Positions 1 through 4,645 of a stretch of DNA of 5,011 bases are shown here, in pieces; the first letter of the stretch is position 1, and each line of letters begins with the position of its first letter. Under the pieces are notes generated by a model. It was not told where the DNA came from and made no database searches. It was given only the letters and a program-made list of their open reading frames with translations. Source of the DNA: Halobacteriales archaeon QH_10_70_21 (GTDB lineage Archaea; Halobacteriota; Halobacteria; Halobacteriales; Haloarculaceae); contig PXQM01000091.1 of the NCBI GenBank assembly GCA_003021325.1, positions 1 to 5,011 of the forward strand. The letters are read 5' to 3'. The position numbers were made by a program, and so were the translations under genes.

Positions 1-23
1 GCCGCCGACCAGTCGGCCCCTTC

Positions 24-46
24 CAGTCCCACCCGGCGGTGGACTG
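24..46 (-). terminator. Stem-loop downstream of the YdjM-like gene
   Basis: The arms 24-33 and 38-46 pair as 4 bp (CAGT with ACTG), a bulged C at 28, then 5 bp (CCACC with GGTGG), closing a CGGC tetraloop at 34-37. It lies 34-56 nt beyond the stop codon of the minus-strand YdjM-like gene, so a 3'-end or termination role is plausible. There is no clear T-tract on the minus strand beyond it, so classical archaeal U-tract termination is not evident. A second small near-palindrome, GCCGAC-CA-GTCGGC, sits at 4-17. The rest of 1-79 shows no gene that I can support. Confidence 0.3.
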
Positions 47-79
47 TGCAGGCAACCACCGCTTATCTGAACACTGCCC

Positions 80-367
80 TCACACCGCACCGGCGAGGCG
101 GCCGACGGCAGCGCAGGCGGCGACCCCGAGCGTCAGGAGGCCGTAGTTCGCGAGCGGGTTCGAGGCGGTGGCGACGTTCGCGGAGTACCGCCGACCCGAG
201 AGCGGCCACAGGAGCGGAACGCCGGCGGGCGTGAGAACGTCGGCGAGCAGGTGCGACCCGACGCCCCCCAGGATTGCGAGCGCGGGGTCCACGGAGAGCA
301 GCACGAACCCGACCGGCGCGTACACCAGAAGCGCCGCTCCGTAGTGGCCCGTCTTGTACATGCCCAT
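80..367 (-). CDS. YdjM/DUF457-family membrane protein, internally shortened
   Basis: The product is 95 residues from the ATG at 367. The ATG at 361 (93 residues) is equally possible; an upstream ATG at 412 would lie before the TATA box. The second half matches the YdjM/DUF457 (PF04307) inner-membrane metal-dependent hydrolase family: GSHLLADVLTPAGVPLLWPL at residues 37-56, then an RRYS segment and a final membrane helix (about 74-92). The N-terminus has the family's early His (H8 in TGHYG) and a first helix (about 11-35). Family members I recall are about 160-190 residues and carry PDxD and HRGxTHS metal motifs between these parts. Here residue 35 joins directly to the SHLLAD segment, so those motifs are absent and about 65-75 residues appear lost in frame. 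Without them, metal-dependent activity is unlikely. It could be a deletion derivative, a decaying gene or an assembly collapse. It is transcribed divergently from the small membrane protein at 421. Confidence 0.72.
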   Translation of the reverse strand: MGMYKTGHYGAALLVYAPVGFVLLSVDPALAILGGVGSHLLADVLTPAGVPLLWPLSGRRYSANVATASNPLANYGLLTLGVAACAAVGRLAGAV

Positions 368-393
368 CTCGTGGGCGCCGGGAGGGAAGAACC

Positions 394-402
394 TGTATAT
401 AC
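394..402. promoter_or_regulatory. Palindromic TATA box shared by two divergent genes
   Basis: GTATATAC at 395-402 is a perfect palindrome centred at 398.5 in an otherwise GC-rich stretch. On the plus strand the ATG at 421 lies about 22 nt from the centre, which suits a leaderless transcript. On the minus strand the ATG at 367 lies about 31 nt away (361 is about 37 nt), giving a leader of only a few nucleotides. A symmetric TATA box can recruit TBP in either orientation, and flanking BRE/TFB contacts would set the direction. The role is inferred from spacing and composition only. Confidence 0.6.
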
Positions 403-420
403 GGCGTCCCAAGCGGGCAC

Positions 421-546
421 ATGGTCGTCGACATCTTCGGCCCCTTCCTCATCCCGGCCGTGCTCTTCGTCCTCGGCGTCGTCGGATACGGGGTCGTGCT
501 GCTGTTCAACCGGATTCGCGGCGACGAGAGCTACCGGGCGCGATAG
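421..546 (+). CDS. Small single-span membrane protein, 41 aa
   Basis: This is a 41-residue open frame starting MVVDIFGPF and ending in TAG. Residues about 6-29 form one continuous hydrophobic helix (FGPFLIP, then AVLFVLGVVGYGVVLLF). The tail NRIRGDESYRAR has four arginines, so the positive-inside rule predicts an extracellular N-terminus and a cytoplasmic C-terminus. Third codon positions are mostly G or C. The ATG is placed about 22 nt from a strong TATA box, so this start fits a leaderless mRNA. The same frame is open further upstream (in-frame ATG at 274), but that extension would overlap the divergent gene and its promoter. I do not recognise the family and assign no function. It lies 35 nt before the AhpD-like gene, which seems to have its own promoter. 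Confidence 0.7.
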   Translation: MVVDIFGPFLIPAVLFVLGVVGYGVVLLFNRIRGDESYRAR

Positions 547-551
547 AACGA

Positions 552-559
552 GTTTTGCC
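552..559 (+). promoter_or_regulatory. TATA-like element for the AhpD-like gene
   Basis: GTTTTGCC begins five nucleotides after the stop codon of the small membrane protein and 30 nt before the ATG at 582. The spacing is right for a leaderless haloarchaeal transcript, although the element is weaker than a consensus TTTAWA box. The same eight bases occur at nearly the same distance (29 nt) before the SDR start on the other strand. Confidence 0.45.
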
Positions 560-581
560 GCTGCCGCTCCAGGGGGCAGGT

Positions 582-1103
582 ATGGGCAACGAGGCGATGG
601 GGCGGTTCCCCGTCCCGGACCACGACGACCTCCCGGACGACGTCCGGGACCGCATCGAGGAGGAGACCGAACGGGCCGGCTTCACGCCGAACGTTTTCAC
701 CGAGGAGACGCCGCTGGAGCGAGAGGAGGTCGAGATGCTCGTGGTCACCGTCTCCGGCGTCAACGACTGCCTGTACTGCGTCGTCGCCCACGGCGCGCTG
801 CTGCGTATCTTCGCGGAGGCGCCGAAGCTGGCCGACCAGCTGGCGACCAACCACCGGACCGCCGACCTCTCGGCGGCCCACCGGACGATGCTGGAGTTCG
901 CCGTGAAACTGACCGAAACACCCGGCCGCGTCGACGACGACGACCTCGCGGCACTGCGGGAGGCCGGCTTCTCGAGCGGGGAAATCTGGGACATCGCGAG
1001 CGTCGTCTCGCTGTTCAACCTCTCGAACCGGATGGCGACCGTCGCCGATATGCGACCCAACGACGAGTTTTACGACATGGGCCGCGAGGGACCGGACGAC
1101 TGA
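582..1103 (+). CDS. AhpD-like peroxidase-related enzyme
   Basis: The product is 173 residues and acidic. It belongs to the carboxymuconolactone decarboxylase/AhpD superfamily, subgroup 'peroxidase-related enzyme'. The signature NDCLYCVVAH spans residues 61-70, giving the CxxC pair C63/C66 and H70. E51 lies 12 residues before the first cysteine, as the catalytic Glu does in AhpD. The expected role is thiol-based reduction of peroxides or alkyl hydroperoxides in the cytoplasm; the physiological electron donor is not shown. The C-terminal half (residues about 98-168, with SLFNLSNRMATVADMRPN) is typical of haloarchaeal members. Those I recall are about 190 residues and have about 20 more residues, rich in aromatics and His, between GFTPNVF (33-39) and EETPLEREE. 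Here residue 39 joins straight to the later segment, so an in-frame loss is suspected. The ATG at 582 was chosen for its promoter spacing; M6 is an alternative. Confidence 0.85.
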   Translation: MGNEAMGRFPVPDHDDLPDDVRDRIEEETERAGFTPNVFTEETPLEREEVEMLVVTVSGVNDCLYCVVAHGALLRIFAEAPKLADQLATNHRTADLSAAHRTMLEFAVKLTETPGRVDDDDLAALREAGFSSGEIWDIASVVSLFNLSNRMATVADMRPNDEFYDMGREGPDD

Positions 1104-1111
1104 GATGGTCC

Positions 1112-1139
1112 GCGAGCGGCCGGACTCCCGACCGCTCGC
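1112..1139 (+). terminator. Strong stem-loop just after the AhpD-like gene
   Basis: Arms GCGAGCGG (1112-1119) and CCGCTCGC (1132-1139) are perfect reverse complements. Inside them, after one C/A mismatch, three more pairs (1121-1123 with 1128-1130) close an ACTC tetraloop. It starts nine nucleotides after the TGA at 1101-1103. No T-run follows, so it may stabilise or define the mRNA 3' end and may not terminate by itself. Confidence 0.4.
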
Positions 1140-1229
1140 AAGTCGCGTTCGCGTCGTCGACCGGTACGCTATCAGTTCGCGTGCCGGACGCCAGGCGGTC
1201 CGGCTACCGCTACCGGATGCCGGGCTCGT

Positions 1230-1248
1230 ACGGTCCCTCCTGGACCGT
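1230..1248 (-). terminator. Stem-loop downstream of the DUF7344-type gene
   Basis: ACGGTCC (1230-1236) and GGACCGT (1242-1248) form a perfect 7-bp stem with a 5-nt loop. It lies 46 nt beyond the stop codon of the minus-strand gene, in a 190-nt convergent gap that holds no gene I can support. Together with the hairpin at 1112-1139, it may keep the two convergent transcripts apart. Confidence 0.33.
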
Positions 1249-1293
1249 CACCGACGACCGGGACCGACGGCGGCCGGTCAAACGACAGGAGAG

Positions 1294-1668
1294 TCAGGGC
1301 CAGCCCGGCGGGAGTTCGTCGGAGTGGTTCTCTATCAGTTCGAGAATCGGTTCGATCTCGTCGAACCGTGACCCCTTGGAAACCTCTCCGGTCTCACGAT
1401 TCCACTCGATGTACCCTGCCTCCTCCAGTTTCGGCAGGTGGGTGTGTCGGAGGGCCATCTCCGCCTCCTCCCGACCGCTGCTCCTGAACATCAGGTCCGT
1501 CTCGGTTTCGACGCCGCCACGCTTCAGCGACAGCACCATCAGGCGACGGTGGCGGTTCGCGAGGATGTCCATCACCCGGTCCATACCGTCGCTTGACAGG
1601 ATATCGGCCGGGAGCGTATCGGATACTCCCGCCGACGTACCGTCCGAGCGGACATCGTTTTTTACCAT
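1294..1668 (-). CDS. DUF7344-type winged-helix DNA-binding protein
   Basis: The product is 124 residues and looks like the haloarchaeal winged-helix family annotated as DUF7344. Residues 1-25 are a variable, probably flexible N-terminus. From about residue 28 (GMDRVMDILANRHRRLMVLSL) comes a helix ending in the HRR-type segment common at the start of these domains. A helix with the 'H-LPKLEEAGYIEW' pattern (about 75-89) follows, then a wing-like turn (NRETGEVSKGS) and a closing helix (FDEIEPILELIE, 102-113). The likely role is DNA-binding transcription regulation; targets and ligand are unknown. The ATG at 1668 was chosen because a TATATA element lies 25 nt upstream, fitting a leaderless transcript. 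The same frame stays open upstream to ATGs at 1938 and 1947, but that extension crosses the promoter. The gene is divergent from the deacylase and convergent with the AhpD-like gene. It looks intact. Confidence 0.85.
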   Translation of the reverse strand: MVKNDVRSDGTSAGVSDTLPADILSSDGMDRVMDILANRHRRLMVLSLKRGGVETETDLMFRSSGREEAEMALRHTHLPKLEEAGYIEWNRETGEVSKGSRFDEIEPILELIENHSDELPPGWP

Positions 1669-1690
1669 GTTGTTCCGTACCGCTTCTATG

Positions 1691-1696
1691 TATATA
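1691..1696 (-). promoter_or_regulatory. TATA box for the DUF7344-type gene
   Basis: TATATA at 1691-1696 is centred about 25 nt upstream of the minus-strand ATG at 1668, the textbook haloarchaeal spacing for a leaderless mRNA. It lies in the most AT-rich patch of the window. A GGAAATTCC palindrome at 1710-1718 lies about 20 nt upstream of the box and could be a regulator or BRE-proximal site. Confidence 0.65.
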
Positions 1697-1941
1697 GTTC
1701 TAACTGCCGGGAAATTCCGGACGAATGCACGGGAAATGACACGGTTTCGACATTCCGTCGGCCGCGAGCCGGGGCGGTGTCCGTTCAGGGTCGCGGTATC
1801 CAGCGGTGCCGTCCGGTAGTGTAGCCACTCGGTCCCGTCCGCTCGCGCCGTCCGGCGGATGGTCTCGGACCCGACACGGTCGCGGGCAGCGTCGATGGTC
1901 CGGCCGAAATCGGGTGCGTCGGTTGCAGGCCAAAGCATACG

Positions 1942-1948
1942 TTTCATA
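1942..1948 (+). promoter_or_regulatory. TATA-like element for the deacylase gene
   Basis: TTTCATA at 1942-1948 is centred about 30 nt before the ATG at 1975 and is the only AT-rich motif near that start. The spacing fits a leaderless or nearly leaderless transcript. It departs from the TTTAWA consensus at one position, so the assignment is tentative. Confidence 0.45.
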
Positions 1949-1974
1949 CGCCCGGGGGCGCTACGTCCCGACAG

Positions 1975-2829
1975 ATGCGCGTCGAGACGCTGGGAGACGG
2001 AGAGCCCGAAGTCGCAGTCGTCGGTGCCATACACGGTGACGAGCCGTGCGGTTCGGTCGCGGTCGAGTCGCTGCTGGAGGCCGACCCGGACGTCCAGCGT
2101 CCGGTGAAGCTTATCGTCGCCAACGAGGAGGCCCTCGCAGAGGGCGACCGCTACGTCGAGGAGGATCTCAACCGCGCCTTCCCCGGCAGCCCGGGCGCCG
2201 ACACCCACGAGGGGCGGCTGGCCCACAGGTTGCTCAACGAGATACGCGGCTGTGAGATACTCTCCCTGCACTCGACGCGGTCGTATCCGGCGCCGTTCGC
2301 CCTGGTCAAGGAGATGGACGGCCACGCGCGGTCCATCTGTCCGTACCTCTCCGTGGAGGCCGTCGTCGCGACCGGCCAGTTCAGCCAGGGCCGCCTCATC
2401 GCCACCCCGGAGGTCATCGAACTCGAGTGTGGCCTCCAGCGGTCGGCCGTCGCCGCCGAGAACGCCAAGTCGCTGGTCCGGGAGTTCCTGGTCGCGACGG
2501 GCGTTCTCGCGGGCGACCTCAACCCGCCCCGGCACCACCCGCTGACGGTGTTCCGGCTGGACAAGCGGATTCCGAAGCAGGCCGCCGACCGCTACGAGGT
2601 GTACGTCGACAACTTCGAACGCGTCGCCGAGGGGGAGATTTTCGCCGCCGCCGACGGCGAACCGCTCCGGGCCGAACGGCCGTTCTACCCGATACTGCTG
2701 TCGGCCTACGGCTACGAGAACGTCTTCGGCTACGCCGGCGAACTCGTGGACCGCCTCGACGGCGACGACATCACGGGCCCGACCGGCGAGGAGCGGTCCG
2801 CGAAGGCCAACGGCAGACACCGGTCCTGA
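1975..2829 (+). CDS. Succinylglutamate desuccinylase/aspartoacylase-family zinc hydrolase
   Basis: The product is 284 residues and appears full-length for the haloarchaeal members of this M14-like metallo-hydrolase family. Family signatures appear in order. GAIHGDE (17-23) supplies zinc ligands H20 and E23. DLNRAFPG (64-71) holds the substrate-binding Asn-Arg pair N66/R67. SLHS (97-100) supplies the third zinc ligand H99. IELECG (148-153) carries the Glu (E151) that matches the general base of aspartoacylase. The C-terminal region (about 185-265) ends in FYPILLSAYGYENVFGY. The expected reaction is zinc-dependent hydrolysis of an N-acyl amino acid or similar amide in the cytoplasm. The true substrate cannot be read from sequence, and no arginine-catabolism (ast) neighbours are present, so AstE activity is not supported. 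The gene converges on the SDR, and a hairpin surrounds its stop codon. It looks intact. Confidence 0.9.
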   Translation: MRVETLGDGEPEVAVVGAIHGDEPCGSVAVESLLEADPDVQRPVKLIVANEEALAEGDRYVEEDLNRAFPGSPGADTHEGRLAHRLLNEIRGCEILSLHSTRSYPAPFALVKEMDGHARSICPYLSVEAVVATGQFSQGRLIATPEVIELECGLQRSAVAAENAKSLVREFLVATGVLAGDLNPPRHHPLTVFRLDKRIPKQAADRYEVYVDNFERVAEGEIFAAADGEPLRAERPFYPILLSAYGYENVFGYAGELVDRLDGDDITGPTGEERSAKANGRHRS

Positions 2830-2835
2830 GACCGG
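2820..2835 (+). terminator. Stem-loop spanning the deacylase stop codon
   Basis: CCGGTC (2820-2825) and GACCGG (2830-2835) form a perfect 6-bp stem. The 4-nt loop, CTGA (2826-2829), contains the TGA stop codon. It sits at the start of a 59-nt convergent gap before the SDR 3' end. No T-run follows. A 3'-end or transcript-stability role is inferred from position only. Confidence 0.33.
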
Positions 2836-2888
2836 ACGCGGCCGGACAGCCCCTGGTAGCGGGTACAGACGCCCCGGGCGACGCGGGT

Positions 2889-3661
2889 TCAGTACCAGGT
2901 CCCGCCGCAGTCGACCCCGATCTCCTGGGCCGTCACGTTCCGTCCCTGCGGCCCGGCCAGGTAGGCCACCTGCTCGGCGACGTCCGCCGGCGGGACGGTG
3001 AACTCATCGAGCGCGAAGTCCCGCGGGCCGATGTCCGCCGGTTCGGCGTTCTCGACGGCCGCGAGTCCGGCCTGCTTCTCGATGACCTCCTCGATGCGGT
3101 CGCCCTCGACCGGGCCAGGCAGCACGGCGTTGACGGTCACGTCGTCGCGCCCGAGCTCGTAGGCGAGCGTCCGGGTCGACCCGATGAGCGCCATCTTCGA
3201 GGCCGCGTAGGGCGTCCGGTTCGGGTACGGTCGCTTCCCGCCGATGGAGGCGGTGTTGACGACGCTGCCCCGGTCGCTGTCCCGCAGGTGCGGCGCGGCG
3301 AACTTGACGCAGGACAGCGGCCCGGCGACGTTGACCGCCTGGGTCTCCAGGAACCCCTCGCGGTCGACGCGGTGAACGGCTGGACCGGGGCGGCGATTCC
3401 GGCGTTGTTGACGACGCAGTTGAGGCCGCCGAACGTCTCCGCGGTCTCGGCGTTGGCCGACTCGACGCTCGCCTCCTCCGTGACGTCGGTCTCGACGGCC
3501 AGCGTCCGCTCCCCGTCGTCGATACGGTCGACGGTCTCGTAGATGCCGTCGCTGCGGGCGGCGACCGCGACGTTCGCGCCGTAGTCCGCGAAGGTCTCCG
3601 CTATCTCCCGCCCGATGCCGCCGCTTGCGCCTGTGACGAACGCCGTGGTAGCAGAAAGCAT
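2889..3661 (-). pseudogene. Short-chain dehydrogenase/reductase with one frameshift
   Basis: The sequence encodes an NAD(P)-dependent SDR-family oxidoreductase whose frame breaks near 3370. The first part (97 residues from the ATG at 3661) has the cofactor motif TGASGGIG (10-17), D59 and NNAG (85-88). The second part, in the next frame to the TGA at 2889, has N111, S139, Y152 and K156, the full catalytic tetrad (numbered as if repaired), then LPGPVEGDR and the conserved end GVDCGGTWY. The two parts meet without overlap. Restoring one C after the Thr97 codon (near 3371) gives ...PFTRVDREGF..., a smooth family-like sequence of 257 residues, the usual length. The break is therefore a single missing base, either a sequencing error or a very recent mutation. 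Function is reversible alcohol/ketone oxidoreduction, substrate unknown. The gene follows panB on the same strand at 143 nt, but with its own TATA-like element. Confidence 0.88.
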
Positions 3662-3682
3662 ACCTCGAGCACTGCGGCCGTG

Positions 3683-3690
3683 GGCAAAAC
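3683..3690 (-). promoter_or_regulatory. TATA-like element for the SDR gene
   Basis: Read on the minus strand this is GTTTTGCC, starting 29 nt before the ATG at 3661. That suits a leaderless transcript and supports this start codon. It is identical over eight bases to the element before the AhpD-like gene. A run of eight cytosines (3702-3709, plus strand) lies just upstream of it. Confidence 0.45.
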
Positions 3691-3775
3691 GGTTGCGCCG
3701 ACCCCCCCCTCGCCGTGCCGGGAAGGGGGACCGCCCGAACCCGGCGCCGACTCGGGCCCGCTGGCCGGCGTTCCA

Positions 3776-3798
3776 CTGGTCTCTCGGGCGCCGACCAG
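3776..3798 (-). terminator. Stem-loop just after panB
   Basis: CTGGTC (3776-3781) and GACCAG (3793-3798) form a perfect 6-bp stem with an 11-nt loop. It begins seven nucleotides beyond the panB stop codon on the minus strand, in the 143-nt gap before the SDR. A termination or mRNA-end role is inferred from position; no T-tract is visible. Confidence 0.33.
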
Positions 3799-3804
3799 GG
3801 AGGG

Positions 3805-4614
3805 TCACCGGTAGATGTCGTCGATGTCGTCCTCGTAGTGGCTGTGCTCCTCGCCCGGGAAGGCGCCGCTCTCGACGTCGCCGACGTAGGACTCGATGGC
3901 GTCCTGCATCTCGCCGCGGACGTCGCCGAAGGCCTTCGAGAACGGCGCCGTCTCCGCCGAGAGACCGATGACCTCGTCGATGACGAGCACCTGACCGTCG
4001 CAGTGCGGTCCGGCGCCGATACCGATCGTCGGAACGTCGATGGCCTCGGTGACCACCTCGGCGACGTTGGCGGGGACGTGCTCGAGGACGAGCGAGAAGG
4101 CGCCCGCGTCCTCGTGCCGTTCGGCGAGGGCGACCATCTCGCGGGCCGCCTCCGCGTCGGTTCCCTGCCGGAACAGCCCGGTCTCGTTCTCACGCTGGGG
4201 CGTCAGCCCGAGGTGGGCCTGCACCGGAATCCCGAGGTCCGTCAGCCGCTCGGTTAGCTCGACGGTGTGGGCGCCGGATTCGAGCTTGACAGCGTCGGCG
4301 TCGGCCTCCTTGAGCATCCGGCCGCAGTTCTCGACGGCGTCGCCGTCGTCGGCGCCGTACGAGAGGAAGGGCATGTCGGCGATGACCATGGCCCGCTCGG
4401 TCGCGCGGGCAACGGCGGCGGTGTGGCTGGCCATCTCGTCGACCGTCACCGGGAGCGTCGAGTCGTAGCCGAGCCGGAGGTTCCCCACGGAGTCGCCGAC
4501 GAGGACCATGTCGACCCCGGCCGCGTCGACCAGTTCGGCGGTCGGCGCGTCGTAGGCCGTCAGCATCGTGAGCGTCTCCTCGCCGGCCTTCGCGCGGATG
4601 TCCTTGGCGCGCAT
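3805..4614 (-). CDS. panB: 3-methyl-2-oxobutanoate hydroxymethyltransferase (ketopantoate hydroxymethyltransferase)
   Basis: The product is 269 residues, the usual length for PanB. It transfers a one-carbon unit from a methylene-pterin cofactor to 2-oxoisovalerate to make 2-dehydropantoate, the first committed step toward pantothenate and coenzyme A (EC 2.1.2.11). The (beta/alpha)8 barrel signatures are present: LTAYDAPTA (18-26), VLVGDSVGN (37-45, metal ligand D41), VIADMPFLSY (77-86, metal ligand D80), AVKLESG (108-114, K110 and E112), AHLGLTPQ (133-140), LVLEHVPANV (175-184, catalytic-type E178) and PTIGIGAG (195-202). These match E. coli D45, D84, K112, E114 and E181 in order. The loop after LTPQ, RENETGLFRQG, seems one residue shorter than the N-x-x-GG-form I recall. 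The ATG at 4614 was chosen because GTTTAA lies 28 nt upstream. None of the other genes here is a recognisable pantothenate or CoA gene. Confidence 0.97.
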   Translation of the reverse strand: MRAKDIRAKAGEETLTMLTAYDAPTAELVDAAGVDMVLVGDSVGNLRLGYDSTLPVTVDEMASHTAAVARATERAMVIADMPFLSYGADDGDAVENCGRMLKEADADAVKLESGAHTVELTERLTDLGIPVQAHLGLTPQRENETGLFRQGTDAEAAREMVALAERHEDAGAFSLVLEHVPANVAEVVTEAIDVPTIGIGAGPHCDGQVLVIDEVIGLSAETAPFSKAFGDVRGEMQDAIESYVGDVESGAFPGEEHSHYEDDIDDIYR

Positions 4615-4639
4615 GCCCCGGACTCGGCACCCGCCCGGG

Positions 4640-4645
4640 TTAAAC
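4640..4645 (-). promoter_or_regulatory. TATA box for panB, overlapping the upstream stop codon
   Basis: On the minus strand this reads GTTTAA and is centred about 28 nt before the panB ATG, consistent with a leaderless mRNA. Its last three bases are the TAA stop codon of the upstream hydrolase gene, so the two genes are packed with 25 nt between stop and start yet panB can still have its own promoter. Confidence 0.55.

Larger units (their letters stand above)
1669..1974. other. Divergent intergenic region with an unexplained open frame
   Basis: This 306-nt stretch separates the DUF7344-type gene from the deacylase and contains both promoters. On the minus strand an open frame runs from the ATGs at 1947 or 1938 without a stop into the DUF7344-type gene. 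Between about 1923 and 1780 its third positions are about 80% G or C, above its first and second positions, which resembles coding sequence. It encodes ordinary-looking peptide (for example DFGRTIDAARDRVGSETI) that I do not recognise. I see no promoter before those ATGs, and the strong TATA box just before 1668 argues against one long protein. It may be a gene remnant or chance. No RNA gene is apparent. Confidence 0.3.

Noticed and set aside
255..270. Intron or intein removal, or a programmed DNA excision, as the cause of the three in-frame gaps
   Set aside because: The missing parts are conserved family sequence, not insertions, and I see no shared junction motif or repeat across the three sites.
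660..709. Direct repeat GAGGAGAC at 660-667 and 702-709 as a deletion scar
   Set aside because: The sequence between the copies is retained family sequence, so the repeat does not bracket the suspected loss; GAG-rich codons are common here.
1105..1371. Possible 88-residue plus-strand gene after the AhpD-like gene
   Set aside because: It contains both stem-loops, overlaps the 3' end of the DUF7344 gene antisense, and has a basic composition unlike its neighbours.
251..1819. Very long plus-strand open frame (522 codons) across the left half
   Set aside because: It runs through and antisense to genes with clear family motifs, is Arg-rich and repetitive, and has third positions that do not match haloarchaeal coding. 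High GC makes stops rare, so such frames are expected.
1669..2820. Minus-strand open frame continuing upstream from the DUF7344 gene across the deacylase
   Set aside because: Opposite the deacylase it is plainly a shadow of that gene, which has complete metal-site motifs. Only the 1700-1947 part is kept, as an uncertain observation.
3365..3376. Programmed frameshifting in the SDR
   Set aside because: There is no slippery X-XXY-YYZ-type site or stimulatory structure, SDRs are not known to need recoding, and a simple missing base explains the break.
2427..3542. Plus-strand open frame of 371 codons
   Set aside because: It is out of frame with the deacylase and antisense to the SDR; the peptide is low-complexity Arg/Pro/Gly with no recognisable motif.
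3702..3709. Run of eight cytosines as a phase-variation tract
   Set aside because: It lies in non-coding DNA upstream of the SDR TATA-like element, so slippage would not change a reading frame. It is more likely a site prone to sequencing error.
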